Source: Ignelater luminosus (lineage: Eukaryota; Arthropoda; Insecta; Coleoptera; Elateridae). From it: a stretch of DNA of 64,000 nucleotides. The position numbers were made by a program, and so were the translations under genes. Location: positions 1 through 64,000 of the forward strand of contig VTPC01091024.1 in the NCBI GenBank assembly GCA_011009095.1, in the 5' to 3' direction. Below, piece after piece: positions 10,989 to 22,974 of the stretch (its first letter is position 1; every line of letters starts with the position of its first letter). The notes below the pieces were generated by a model, which made no database searches, had not been told where the DNA came from, and saw only the letters and a list, made by a program, of their open reading frames with translations.

Positions 10989-13405
10989 CTTTACAATTAC
11001 CCCTTCAAAATATACGAACGGGGAAATTCTAAACGATAGTCTGGGGTATTTGTAAACAGTGACCTATCCTAATAAACATATTTTTTCAGAAAAATGAAAA
11101 ATGCCTAGAAAATATATTAAGAAGAAAACAGAAGAGAGATACTCAAGAGATTATCTGGTAAGAGCAGTAAGTGATGTAAAAAACCGTAACAGCACTTACC
11201 GTCAAGCTTCACAGCAATATAATGTGCCTGTGGCCGTCATCTATCATAGAATCAAAGCCAGAAACATACCAGAAAATAAGATGGGAGGTGGACGCCCTAC
11301 TGCATTCAGTGCCAATGTAGAAAATCAGATTACAATGTGTCTGAAAGCACGTGCTCGGATGGGATATCCTTGCAACAAAGAAGAGTTACAGAATTTAATT
11401 AGAACATATGTTGTCGAAAATAATTTAGAAACTTCATTTAAGGATGACCGCCCCGGCTTAGACTGATACTATAACTTTGGAGAATATTGTCAGTAAAAAG
11501 AAAATTGACAATCCTGCCTTCGTATTCAATGCCGATGAAAGTGCTTTCGGTAATGGTCCATCCAGAATAAAGACTATTGGGGAACAAGGCAAACCTCTTT
11601 CAAGAGTTTCTGGTGGCTCTGGAAGAGAGTCAACAAGTGTCCTTACTTGTATATCAGCTAGATGGATCTCTTTTACCGCCTTTCATTATCTTCAATGCAG
11701 GATAGGTGGACCTCTACAAAGGCTTATCCCGGTACAGTTTATTCTGCGTCCTCAAACGGTTGGATGGAAGAACGCAGTTCTTTAATTGGTTCGACTCTGT
11801 TTTTGTTAAGTGGGTAAAAGAATTACGTGTAACAAAGAATTTACCGGAGCAGGAAGCATTACTTTTGTATGATGGATACAAAAGTCACATAAGTTTAAGA
11901 ATCATTGAGTGTGCAATTGAAAATAAAATCTCATTGGTCAAACTCCCAAGTCATCTAACTAACCGACTCCAGCCCCTAGATAAAAGCATTTTTGTCCTGG
12001 TTAAGACCTCCTGGGAAAAAACGGATTGCTTATGGAAAAAACCTATGGGGCATGGACGATTAAAAAAGAACGAATTTACCGAACTTCTAGGGGAAGTTTT
12101 GGAGAGAGTCCATTACTGAAAATAACATTAAAAATTCATTTTTAACCACGGGAGCATTCCCAGTCAATTCAGGCAAGTTTCCAGAAGAAGAGTTCAACCC
12201 TATTGAATTGAAGAGGTATAAAGAACATAAGCAAACAATTATAGAAAATAATCAAACTCTTCAGGAAAACAACGATGAAGCTAGCCTAGAAACAGGCAGT
12301 GCTGATAAAACAAACAAGGAAGTGAAAATAGCTGGCACATCCGCCATTGTATGCAGCAGCTCTGTTACACCTGCCAGAGATATTATTGCCATTTTGTTCT
12401 CAACAATTACTACTACAACTATGACTACAGCTTCAAACACAATTTCTGCAAAACCTTAGAAAGTTACACCTAGATTGAAGCAAGTACAGTACTGTTGTAG
12501 TTCTAAATCGGCTCAGAGAAGCCGAACACTCGAAAGAAAAGAAAACTAAGCACCACGGTAAAACTAGTGAAAATAAGAAATCTTTACAAAATAAACAAAA
12601 AACAAACCGTAAACAAAAATCTGAGAGCGAAGATGAGCCTGAAGATGCAGAAATAGAATCTTTCTGTGTTGACTCAAATAAAGATATAAATTTTGAGGAA
12701 TGAACTGAAGAAGTTGCAGTCGATAGCATTCCAGAGATGGAATATAAATTACCTAAATGGCATGCAATTAGGTCGGGAGTATACTTGTTGGTTGAATTTC
12801 TTGGAGGATCCAGGAGGAGCACTCATTATAAATATGTTTGTTGCATACGCGATGTGGATGAAGAAAGTGGAGGCATTGAGGTGATTGGATTTAAGCGTAA
12901 TGGCAGATTTTCTACTGAGTTTGTTGAAGTAGAACAAGATGTTTCCTCAATTGAATTCAACATGATTGAAGCAATGTTGTTCCCTGAGAGCCCTTAAGAA
13001 GACTTTGGATAATTAATATGAAATTAGATTCGTATGTTTAGTTAATTGCTTCATTAAAGAAATGATTTGAGACATTATTTATGTAAAAAGCTGTACATTA
13101 TTGAAATGTATGCCTGCGCATTTTAGTTCGCATTTTCCTCAGTAACATTCCTTAATACGTTGATAGGAACAATAGTGATCTGTTTACATTTACCCCTACA
13201 TTTTGGACCATAGATTTTTATGTTAGGATAATCGTAAGCAGCCTTGTAAACTTAAAAAAAAGGTGATGGAATTGTGAAACTTGCAGGAGACACTCTAAAG
13301 ATCTCACACTACACGGCTACATATCAGAACTATCATTAAATAGCCCCTCGATACAAATATTTTAGGTTTAAAGTACAATATGTAGAAAACGTTTACAATT
13401 ACCCT
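10989..13405 (+). mobile_element. pogo-type DNA transposon relic with repeated end motif
   Basis: The transposase relic is bracketed by copies of one motif: CTTTACAATTACCCC at 10989 (plus), GGGGTATTTGTAAAC at 11043 (minus orientation), GTTTACATTTACCCC at 13182 (plus) and GTTTACAATTACCCT at 13391 (plus). The 11043 and 13182 copies, extended by AGTGACCTATCC and its degenerate inverted match GATAGGAACAATAGTGATC, form the most likely inverted termini. The exact ends are not certain because the copies are degenerate. TA target use is expected for pogo but I cannot show it here. Confidence 0.6.
11101..12997 (+). pseudogene. pogo/pipsqueak-domain transposase, broken into several frames
   Basis: The first frame (11101-11466) begins MPRKYIKKKTEERYSRD and contains a pipsqueak/CENP-B-like helix-turn-helix (ASQQYNVPVAVIYHRI), the DNA-binding part of pogo-group transposases. 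It ends at a TGA where the family usually has the Trp of a DWYYNF-like motif, and some 40 residues normally following are missing. Later frames supply the DDE domain: FNADESAF (first Asp, about 11535), LLYDGYKSHIS (second Asp, about 11865) and LQPLDKSIF (third Asp, about 11980), with 35 residues between the second and third. A Ser/Thr-rich linker follows (12208-12459), then a C-terminal module at 12737-12997 that in related elements follows the DDE domain (SGVYLLVEFLGG). At least three frame changes or stops: inactive. Confidence 0.8.
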
Positions 13406-13631
13406 TCTTGACCCTACATGCTTAATGTACCTTACTAAAGTTTGCAAGATCTAACTAGTGGACAGGCTTTTTAGTTCGTCAATTTATTCGTATTTATTAA
13501 TGTTAAATTACGTTACTACGATTCGGAATTAATAAATGTGTCCATTGAAAATTCTTTTTCCTCTTACTGAAAAATGTATTGGGTGACTCTCAATATTGGT
13601 GATTGTGCATCCGTTTCTGAGTCACCGACAT
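13406..13631. other. AT-rich spacer
   Basis: No gene or repeat recognised between the pogo relic and the degenerate repeat array. Confidence 0.4.
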
Positions 13632-14060
13632 AATTTCGAAATGTCAAGTTCGTAAAGAACTGGGTGGAAGCCTTGGCGACAGTTGCCAGGGATGGGATAA
13701 AATAACTAAAAAAACTACAATTTTGAAATGTCAAGTTCTAAAGAAATGAGTGGAAGCCATGGTGCTATGGAAATGGGTTTACCATGACGACAATTATCAT
13801 GGTGATATGTATGCGTTGGAATTTAAAAGAAAGATGTATTTTTTGACTAAATTGAAAATCTTAAAATATGGGCGAAAGCCACATTGCTATTGCCACGGTT
13901 GCTGTAGTGGGCATTCCGTATGGAACCTGTATTTTTAACCAATTTTGAAATTCAAGTTTTAAAAAATAAGATGAAAGTCAGAACGTGGACACCATGACTA
14001 CGATTTAGAAATTTCCGACCAATTTTCAAATGTGACGATTTAAATAACTGAGCGAAAGCG
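13632..14060 (+). repeat. degenerate tandem repeat array, five units
   Basis: A core of the form AATTTTGAAATGTCAAGTT followed by TAAA..A.TGAGTGGAAGCC recurs at 13632, 13719, 13849, 13941 and 14021, spaced 87, 130, 92 and 80 bases apart. The units are diverged and some have extra sequence such as CCATGG and TGCCACGG. No reading frame is preserved between units. It is either an old minisatellite or tandem copies of a mobile-element end. Confidence 0.55.
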
Positions 14061-17000
14061 ACTACGTGGTCGATAGCTTTCCTGGGGAAAAGAACTTACG
14101 CGAGCTCCCTAAATTGGAAAAGAAGAAGAACAAACTTTTCTTTTATGAAGAAAGAAATTTATGCCCAGGTGCTTAGAGAGTCATCTTATTCCCCTTCATC
14201 CTTCTTGTCAGGGACGTAATATACGTACTCAAGTTACATACGAGGATTCAAGTAAGATATTATTTCTTTTTACTCAAAATGGCCTGTGAAATTTAAGGTG
14301 ATTATACATTGTTGTAAGGTTCTCTTACATAAATATTCCAAGCTACAAATACTATACGGAATTAGAATTAAATAGAGTAAGTGTGTAACTAAAAACCGGC
14401 GCAACGTAATTTCATTAAAGTGATGTCAGTAACGTTAAATTTAATTATGGTAAGTAATTAAGTTAAATTTATATATGTAGGGTCTTGGAATGATATGCAA
14501 GAAGGATTAGTAATCTGGTAGCCGCATTCTTGTGGGTCGTTGTTCCATTTATACAGGGAGGTTTGCTGTAATTACACTAAACCAAGCATCCCATTCGTGG
14601 GTCAGATGTCTTCCGATAGATAGATTTATTCGTGGGCATTTCAGCACTTCCATTGTTTGCAAATCGACTTTGTTTTGTTACTCACCATTGTTTTGCAATT
14701 CTCTTCCTCTCTTTACGGTGTAACTCGTTAGAAACTATCAGGTTTAACGGTTTTGCTATTATTTATAATACACCATTATTTTATTACAAACAGAAACTAG
14801 CCAAGTGATATAAGTTACTGCTTATTTCACATTAAATGAAACAACGTTGATATTAAAAAGTAACAGTTTAGTGTGTAATAAAAGAGAACAATTAACTGGA
14901 TATTCAAACGATTTGCATACTACAGTTTGCATATGAAATGAACAAATATAAATAGAATTTTAATTTTTTGTGCTTGAAATAATTTACATATTTGTGGCGT
15001 AAATTGGACAGATAAACGTTTTCAACAGTATTCAATAAAATTGTTTTTACATAGCTGTTATCACAAACGACCATTTTACAAATTCTTACAGCCCTTCTTA
15101 GAAGGAGTAAATATTTAAAAAGGTTACTTTATAGAAAAAACATGATGTTTCAAGTGACGAGATTTCCGACAAAAGAGAGAGGAACATCATACATAATATA
15201 CAGGGACTATTCGAGGATTCAGAGCAATTGTTTTGTCTGCCTGCAGAAAATCTCTTCGTTTAAAGAAACAAACTTTAGACAACACTATTGTCGCTGCGAA
15301 ATTGGCATTGCAACTGAGATTTATTGCTTTTATCAAAATCTAAGGTGTAGGTGAATTTCTACAAATCAAAAACGATGAATGAAACTTTGAAATCAAAACA
15401 ACTGATGTTCGCATGTATAGTCCACGAAATGGAAATGATAATACAACTGAAGTATAATTTGTGTTAAAACAAAATAAGTAGTGAACTATTGATTAGCGAG
15501 AAATCAGGCTGCAGTGTTAGACTGAAAAGGAAGAAAAAGAAATTCTTTCGGGATATGACTACATTTTATAAAGCGCCTAGTGGGGTTTTGTATTTTAGCT
15601 CCACCTACACGAACTCAATTTCAAATAGCACAAAATAGCTACCTGAACGATGTTGTTCTATACAGCAAGATGAGTCATTTGGCCTGTTAACGAAACTCTT
15701 TTGTTCCAGTCTTCCAATATATAAAAGTGGTTTTGTTGCTTACTGATACAATAATAAATAAGAAACAGTGTTCTTTTAGTAAACAAACAAGAGAACCTGG
15801 AATTTAGAAAGATGTTGACGAATTAGACAAATTTATCTATCATGAGTCCTCCTCCTTTCTATATGGCTTCTAATGACACAAGTTACTTTAAAGTTACTAA
15901 AGTGACAGCAAACATATATAGAAACAATTTTTTATATTGCAGTTATATTGCTAATAAGTAAGAGAGTACATAATTATTTATTTAAAACGATGCAAGTCTC
16001 GGTAGGTGCCTGGAAGCTTCGAGCTTTATATATTAACTAGCTATCTATAATAATCCTTCATTTTTATAGAATTCTATTTATATCTACAAAATAGAAAAAG
16101 AAACAAGAATGTTATAAAAATAAACAACCGAAAACAAAACGTAAGCACTAATAGATCTTCCGATATTGCTCGCGGCATAAATAATTCTGCAACGGTTTTA
16201 AACAAGAAGCGAAAACCTAAGAGTGTTTGTTCGACAGTTACTGTGTATTTTTCAATGTTCATTAATCTAAATGATGGCGATAAATGAAACTTCTTGAACC
16301 AATCCCGCAAGCGTTAAGTTGAATTCATTAATATAAGCATTGTAGGAATTCCTTAAATGGGCTGTCTGAATTTGAACTCATTTGCAGACTAATTACTTTT
16401 TATTATTATTAGTCTTTTTAAAGCCGATTTATGATTTTTATATAGGAATTCGTTATAATTAGCTATTAAAAATATAGTATGCGTTGGTAGCAGGTAACGA
16501 TAATATGGTCATTTTTCTTTTACTAATATTCATCTGCTACATCCTGACGTTGAATGAATAATGCAATATAATTAATAAAGACCGTTTAATATATTATTAT
16601 AATAATATAAGTATAACTTTGTTCTAATATAAATATTAGATATTACCTGTTTAACCTATAATATATGGTGGGAACTTTAATTATTGTTAGTGGCAATTTA
16701 TCATCATTTTTCAAAAGCTCCATTAAAAAGATCAAGCAGGTGGATCGGATCGATCAGCTTAATAAGATGAAATTTGCTGAAAGATTGTTATCCTGACAAC
16801 AAAATACCATTTAAAGTCAATAGTACCTTATATGATAGTATACAAACATGTAATGCTATTTCAAGGCAATATGACCACCTATAATTAGAGAATTGAATAT
16901 TTTTAAAAATTTCGATGATTGCAGTATTGCTGGTTTAGACAATTTTTAATGTAATTGTAAAGTTAAAATTCTTGTTACAACAAGAAATGTTTATCAATTA

Positions 17001-17068
17001 AGAACTCTATACGGAGTAGTCGACGATAGGTAAGACAAGTCAACACCTATTATGTTACATTCACAAAG
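14061..17068. other. AT-rich stretch with one microexon-like site
   Basis: A nine-base block at 14100-14108 (minus strand) is flanked by a strong acceptor and a GTAAGT donor; see the findings. The rest, including open frames at 14532-14723, 15142-15354 and 16074-16310, shows no recognisable coding sequence. Confidence 0.4.
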
Positions 17069-17308
17069 TTGACTAGTTCTGTATATTTTCAGATTAACAG
17101 AAACAACCCTCAAAGAACCGTTGCAGAATTAAAAACAAAACGGAAAGAAATATTTAGTCGTTTTACACGTGAGTTTTGTAGATCTTTAGAAACCATGCCC
17201 GCAAGATATAACACCTTATTAAGATCTAAAAAGATTATTGGTCCCAGCATACAGTTGTCAATGATTTTAAGAGTCTTTTATTGTTTAGATAATCACAGCA
17301 GTTCATGA
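17069..17308 (+). pseudogene. open frame of uncertain kind, perhaps Tc1-like relic or exon
   Basis: A 79-codon frame contains NNPQRTVAELKTKRKE followed by SRFTREFCRSLETM. The spacing of NP, EL and SRF/CRSL blocks weakly recalls the second helix-turn-helix of Tc1-like transposases. Alternatively 17092-17169 is an exon: it begins after TCTGTATATTTTCAG and is followed by GTGAGTTTT. A GTAAGAC donor at 17033 would give a 61-base upstream intron, but reading frames across it do not agree. No catalytic residues are seen, so neither explanation is secure. Confidence 0.15.
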
Positions 17309-17691
17309 AATAAATTATTTATTTTCATTACTTGTAGTACGTTTCATGCTTCTGTTATGTAAACTTTATTAATCGCAGTAATCCTGCAATGTAGTAATAA
17401 CACGCGATCATTAAAATGTAAGTTCTCAGTGAGCTGTGAAGTTTTTCCGTAGGGCGTAGCTTAGACACAACGCATGCCACCACATAACCTATAAACTGAT
17501 GATTTTGCCTTGTTTCTAATGCAAACTGTCAATTTGACAGATAATTTTCCGGAATAAGCTAAGACATGATTTTTTCTTTCATAGCCTCTGGGAACTTAAA
17601 TTTTAAAAATCGCATGTTATAAACATCTTTAATTGCTCGTCCCAACACTTAGTTGTTAGGGCTCCTATAAGAACTAGCATATTTTCAAATG
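17309..17691. other. AT-rich spacer
   Basis: Nothing recognised. Confidence 0.4.
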
Positions 17692-20274
17692 AGGCGTATA
17701 GAAGCAAAACTCACTCTTTACTGATTTAACAGTTTCGAGATATCTGCAAAAAAAATTTTTTCCTACCATTTTAGAGGGAAAAATCTTCACAGTAGGTAGT
17801 AGCACTCATTTAGAAATCATTTTTATGTATTGCACACGTCACTGGTTATTGATGAAGTAGAAATTCAGGATTTAAAATTGTAAAGGGTGAGTTTTGCACT
17901 CAACTGTTTCAAAGAGATACTTTTGCAGCTGAATGTTCGCCTAAATTAGGCAAAAGCAATATTAATAACTTGCTGAATTTTTTTACAATGCAGTAATTTA
18001 TTGTCAGATAGAGGTTCATAAACTAAGCATTACAACATACAACATTAACAGAAAACTGAATGTATTTGAATTTTTAAACCTAAAAGCGCATTTCTTCAAA
18101 ACATTGAAATATTTTAATAATCAAATCACATAAAGTGACAGTGTAATTCCCTTTGAGGTCTTGCTACTAAGGATTGTAGCACTGTTCTTCAGAAGAAGCT
18201 TTGTTCTGATGTTGAGTTTGTACTAGATGGAAATAATACATTTTTGTTTAGGATTAGTTTTCCAGTCAGTACCAAAATGGAAGAGGATTGGGAGACACTG
18301 CAGAAACTTTTTTACCTTTCTTGCACACTCCTGTTGCCACTTCAATGTTAGGAAAAATAGTTTGGTTCACCTTGTACAGCAATGCTTTCTTTACCGTTTC
18401 GGGTTAGAATAAAGCGCTTACTATTATTGAATTGGAAATGCCAGGAAACAGGTACCTTTAGAACTTGTTTCGCATCCGTCCTCCAAGTCAAAAATGGTCC
18501 ATTGATCAGTGCTCCTAAATGTTGGATATTGTTTAAAAATTTCATCGTATTCATTAGGTTTTACAATACTGGACTTCTTTTTTATGCTTTTTTCAATCAA
18601 ACCAAACACTCGATCAGGAGGCATAAATGAATGGCCAATCATTGGAAAAACTAATTCTAGCTTTGAAATTGTCTTTAGGGCATCTTTTAGGAGCCATGAT
18701 GAAAGCAATCACGGTACTGTTTTGTTGTGGCCTCCACAGCCATCGTCAAAAAAGCGCACAGTAGTAGTTGATTCCTGAAAAGTAAAGTGTTTTAAAAAGT
18801 AGTGTACTGCCGAAGCTATTGCATTTGAATCTTTGGCTGCATCAGTTTCTAGCCAATTATAAACCACAATATGGGATGGATCTAGACGTCCTTTAGAACT
18901 ACCATTAACAATAGCAAAAATGTAATAATTTATCTGTTGACTAAAATAGCACGCTTGATCTGGTAATTTAGCTAGAGCCAAATTTTTTTGACAGTCGAAT
19001 GAAAAGGTTCCTAGTCTTTAGCTTCTGTTTGGAGTAGTTTGAAAAAAGCAGCCACTTTTAGTTTATGAACTCTCTGTTCGGTTATAATGCGTTGTTTCTC
19101 ATTTTCTGTTCTTGCTGTTTTTACCATCTCTTCTGCTCTTAAGCAGATTGAGCAGTAATCTGCTTTAGGTGAGACAAAACCTAAATTATAATTCACAGTA
19201 ACATACTCCCGAAAGTAACTTAATTTCACAAGGCGGTCTGCTTCAGCTGTTGTTGAATAGATCGCATAGATTTTCTTGATATTTAATTCGCAAGATAAGT
19301 ATAAACGCTCTAAAGGCTTGCTCCTGCAGTAATGTGATTCAACGCCTGTAAGAGACTACAAACTGTTTTATAGAATCTTTCTTGGCATCATTCTTGTTTC
19401 CTACACGATCACCATCTCTACGTTCCTTTGGAATTGCACTCGCGTGCAAGAATTTTTTTATGACGTGCTCTATTCTAAATCTACTAAATCCTGTAATTTT
19501 TAAAAATGTGTCTTTACACCTCGTACTAAATTCCCTTCGCAGTCAGGAATTCAATATGTAATAGAAACATTACTGTTCCTCTTCTTCTCCTTATTAGGTC
19601 TTATCGGAATTTCACCACGGCAGCATTTTAGAATAATAGTATCCTGTTTAATTTTATCCAAACTTGTAAAAGCTGTTTCGTGAAACCGCTTCGCCTGTTA
19701 AAGTTGTACAGTGATAAGGAAAACCAGGTTTGCCATTGTGTCCACATGTAGAATACACCCGTAACTGTTTCGGGCGATGTCTGATAAAAAACATAAACGA
19801 TGAATCTAATGTAAATCTACTTTCTTTACAAGACAAATTTTGATGTCTACTTATCGTGCTCTTTTTAACCTCTCTCGTTTAGACTCCTGTCGCAACTTCT
19901 TTCTACCTTTACCGGATGAACAAGGCACGATAACTTTATTACTGTGAACTGCATTCATACTTGCTGCAAGCAAATTAAAAACTGTCCACGACAATAATAA
20001 GCATTTCAACAGTGTGTATATGCAGATCACATGACAAAATACAAAGATGTCTATTGGCCGAAAAGCAAAGAGATACTTTTGTTACTAATCTGCCAAAGCA
20101 AAGAGTGAGTTTTGCATCTAACGCAACATTTTGTTATTTTATTTTCATATCAAAGAGCAACCTTTGGTCCAAAATAACGTCACCACAAGATTCCTTGGAA
20201 AACTTGCTATCCGGGGACATATTTAACTCATTTTTCAAAATTGGTTGAAGAGGGAGTTTTGCATCTATACGCCT
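17692..20274 (-). mobile_element. 2.6 kb DNA transposon with conserved TIRs, transposase family unnamed
   Basis: The ends are inverted repeats: AGGCGTATAGAAGCAAAACT at 17692 and AGGCGTATAGATGCAAAACT inverted at 20274, continuing as CACTCTT and CCCTCTT. A second, inner set of the GAGTTTTGCA motif lies at about 17887 and 20108, and AAAGAGATACTTTTG occurs near both ends (about 17911 and 20069), so the ends carry layered subterminal repeats. The decayed coding region lies inside on the minus strand. No unambiguous target duplication is seen (AAATG on the left, ATAAT on the right). Confidence 0.75.
18170..19860 (-). pseudogene. transposase-like protein of a widespread insect repeat family, decayed
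   Basis: Reading from 19860 downwards, recognisable blocks occur in fixed order: ESHYCRSK (about 19330), KLSYFREYVTVNYNLGF then a DYCSICLRAEE Cys pair (19229-19110), FSFDCQKNLALAKLPDQA (about 18995), INYYIFAIVNGSSKG, a YNWLETDAAKDSNAIAS block, VRFFDDGCGGHNKT (about 18740), LELVFPMIGHSFMPPDRVFG (about 18640), SWHFQFNNSKRF and VQGEPNYFS (about 18360). In my recollection this is the common multicopy protein of insect genomes with a DGCGGQNKN motif, probably an RNase-H-fold DDE transposase with acidic residues in the FDDGCGG and neighbouring blocks. The superfamily is uncertain; Sola-like is possible but unproven. Frame changes near 18715 and 19000 and several stops make it inactive. Confidence 0.65.
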
Positions 20275-22514
20275 ATAATATAAAAAATGTCAAAAATTCC
20301 AATCTTCCTAAGAACAGCAATGTTCACGTGGATCAAGCTACGAACCAATTTTTATTTAGTAGTTGGTATCGAATGTAGACTTTTCTGATGCAGATGATAA
20401 ACTTTAAGAGCGCTATTGAAATTCAAATACACTACTCAAAATTTGAAGTAGGACATTGTAATTCTTAGACAACGTAATTTAAAAGATTCGTAATATGTTG
20501 TAAACATTTTTAAATTGGCGTGGCCTTCATAAATGAATATATAGGAGTCGATTAATTGCTTAATTCTAACAGTTGGTTTTTGTTCTAGCTATCTACACAA
20601 ATCAGTGACCAGAGTTACTAAAGTGAGAATGGTCTTGGTTTATGCATATACTTACAATTATTCAAGTATATCCTATAGATATTCAAGTGGATTCAAGTGG
20701 ATTCGATACTTACAATAAACGATGTATGCAATTATTTCAGATGTACACCTACTGATTATCCAGTGATGAGCAACATTTCTGCGTACCGGATCAAGAGAGA
20801 AACCCAATGAAGAAATTTCACAATTGGCTTTTTTTTGGATATAGCAAGTTATGAAATGATTAACGTATAAAATTTCAGAAAATCCGATTTTATACAGCAG
20901 TAAACGTAAAAGAAATTTAGAATTTTGAAACGTACCAATGACCAATCAAAACAGAATGCCAAGTCATTGTGATTCTGTATTCTGATTGATTGTTAGTATA
21001 CTTTTGAATTTTCAAATGAAGATCTAATTTATACCATTCCTGAGCACCATGAGGCGTTTATGGTGATGCTGAATATTTTATGAAAGTTTGCTAAGCTTAA
21101 ATAGTGAATATCAATGGCAGAAATCTCACCGTTCTATTATGTGGAACTTTCCTTCCGCAGTCCTGAAAAACTTTATTTATTAATTTACTGTCTCTCAATT
21201 TACTTCGTGGACGTTCTTACTAAAAAACTAATAGCCCAAAAAAAAAAACGTTTAGGGGTAATTCATAAATCAATTTTATCCTTAGAAATAAAGATTAATT
21301 CGTAAAGGAAACTAGAAGGTTTTTATTTAATTTGACGTAAATATAGTAAAGTTCATTGAATCAATCAAAAAGTTCATTAAAGTTGGTCCAACGTATAATT
21401 CATTATCGCAATACCAATAAATGCATTCATTAGCCAGCGAAGATTCATTTTATTGCTGTATTTAGTACGTTGATTTCTATTCTCGCATTTTGTCTAGTTG
21501 ATAATGTTATGCATTACGGTAATGTACAGTATACATTCAGCCAATTAACCACCTACATTACACCAATAAACGCAATCACTAAATTAATGAACCCCTTACA
21601 TTAATTATACATTAGTACATTGAATCATTGTAATGTTCATATTAATTTCATAAACAGCATATACTGTCCTAAATTAAATAGTACATGGAACCAATGTATC
21701 ATTTACATTAATTTTATGGATTATGGAATATAGCCATCAATTTAAAAATTTGTTAACATTGTAAATTACAAATGTTAACTTTACTTAACCGCCACTACCA
21801 CTAATAAGATCGTTTTTGCATTTTATAGTACTTCTAGATATTGATGCTTCTTCATCTAACGCCTATTATTAGCAACACGGTAAGCACTTTTTATTTTATT
21901 ATTTTACTCCGCTTGAAATAATTTTTGAAATCCCTGCCTTTCATCAATTGATCTAGATTTAAAAAAAATGAAACGCCATTTCTAAAATCTGGAATCTCAA
22001 AAATAAAAGGACAATATTTGTCAGCAATCTTATTTGTAAATCATCAGTTGACACTTCTGTTAATTCCTTAAAAGTAGCAATAAGCTGCTAAGTACCATGT
22101 GTAAGTATACCGGGTGCTGTTTTTTGAATTAGAAGATATTTGAAGAAAGGTGAATAATAAGTGAAAATAAACATTTGACAGTTATGTCGAAACAACTGCT
22201 TGGTCGTAGTCGAAGTATATCAACTAATGTACAGAAGCTATTTATTGTATAGTATAAAAAGAGATAAGTTGTAATTTAAATTAAAATAATACTCTTTGGG
22301 CATCACCATATGCAGATTGAGATTTTTGGAATTTCCGTAACATGGCTCTGTAAGGATATCTACCCATTTGAAAGCAAGCAGGTTTGTTAGTTTTAGAGAA
22401 GCAAGAGATAATGACTTGTCTTAGACGATTCAAAACCGTAGTTACCGAAACATATAAATTCCATATTTCAAAAACGGAAAGAAACATTCATTTTATTAAA
22501 GTAGAGACTGCTAG
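20275..22514. other. AT-rich stretch, no supported gene
   Basis: Contains a short direct repeat of GTGGATTCAA at about 20680-20706 and a region (21340-21780) rich in ATTAAT/TTCATTAA words. Open frames at 20673-20945 and 21114-21305 and a minus-strand frame at 22281-22487 are not recognisable. No transposon ends could be paired. Confidence 0.4.
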
Positions 22515-22940
22515 GCCATTCGTTTATCTCGCAAAATTTCCATGTTGGAAAAAGAAAGTCCAATTGAGACGGAGCTAGGAGCGGAAAAAACCACGGAACA
22601 AGATATATTGAATACGAGCAGTGTTGCAGATTGTGTATGCCAAAGATGAGTTAAGCACGCTTAATGAACCGGCTAGAACACGTTCTTGTAAGCCTATTAG
22701 GAAAAAGTTACCACGCTAAATATTTAGAGAACAAACTTATAAGATTAGCTATTATAGTATACAAAAGAGAAATTAAATGCGTTTCAGATGGATTACCAGA
22801 AAGGATTAACAGTACATAATACACAATCGATTAAAATAAATAAGAAAAACCTTGAAAGTAGTCCAAGAACAGGTAAAGGAACGAAACCAAAATTAGAACG
22901 ATCAAAAAGGCAAAGATGTGATGGTGCAGGCAAACGTAAG
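22515..22940 (+). CDS. gene-like coding segments, unassigned
   Basis: Three charged, protein-like segments lie close together. Frame 22515-22649 contains MLEKESPIETELGAEKTTEQ from 22542. An overlapping frame at 22612-22719 continues with IVYAKDELSTLNEPARTRS. A 153-base segment at 22788-22940 starts right after an acceptor (TTAAATGCGTTTCAG) with ATG and ends at a strong donor (CGTAAG/GTAAGAATT); it reads MDYQKGLTVHNTQS with a Lys/Arg-rich C-terminus (LERSKRQR, AGKRK). The last segment is phase 0 at both ends. The first two look like one reading frame split by a frame change. This may be part of a host gene or an old coding element. I cannot name it. A hAT-type MITE lies 34 bases downstream. 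Confidence 0.3.
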
Positions 22941-22974
22941 GTAAGAATTTTAAGGCCAGATAAATCATCTATGG

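Noticed and set aside
12433-12822. 129-codon minus-strand open frame
   Set aside because: Antisense to the Ser/Thr-rich linker and C-terminal module of the pogo-type transposase.
11101-12997. Domesticated pogo-derived host gene
   Set aside because: Stops, frame changes and a missing segment; flanked by element-type end repeats.
18382-18778. Plus-strand open frames at 18382-18630 and 18509-18778
   Set aside because: Antisense to recognisable transposase blocks on the minus strand.
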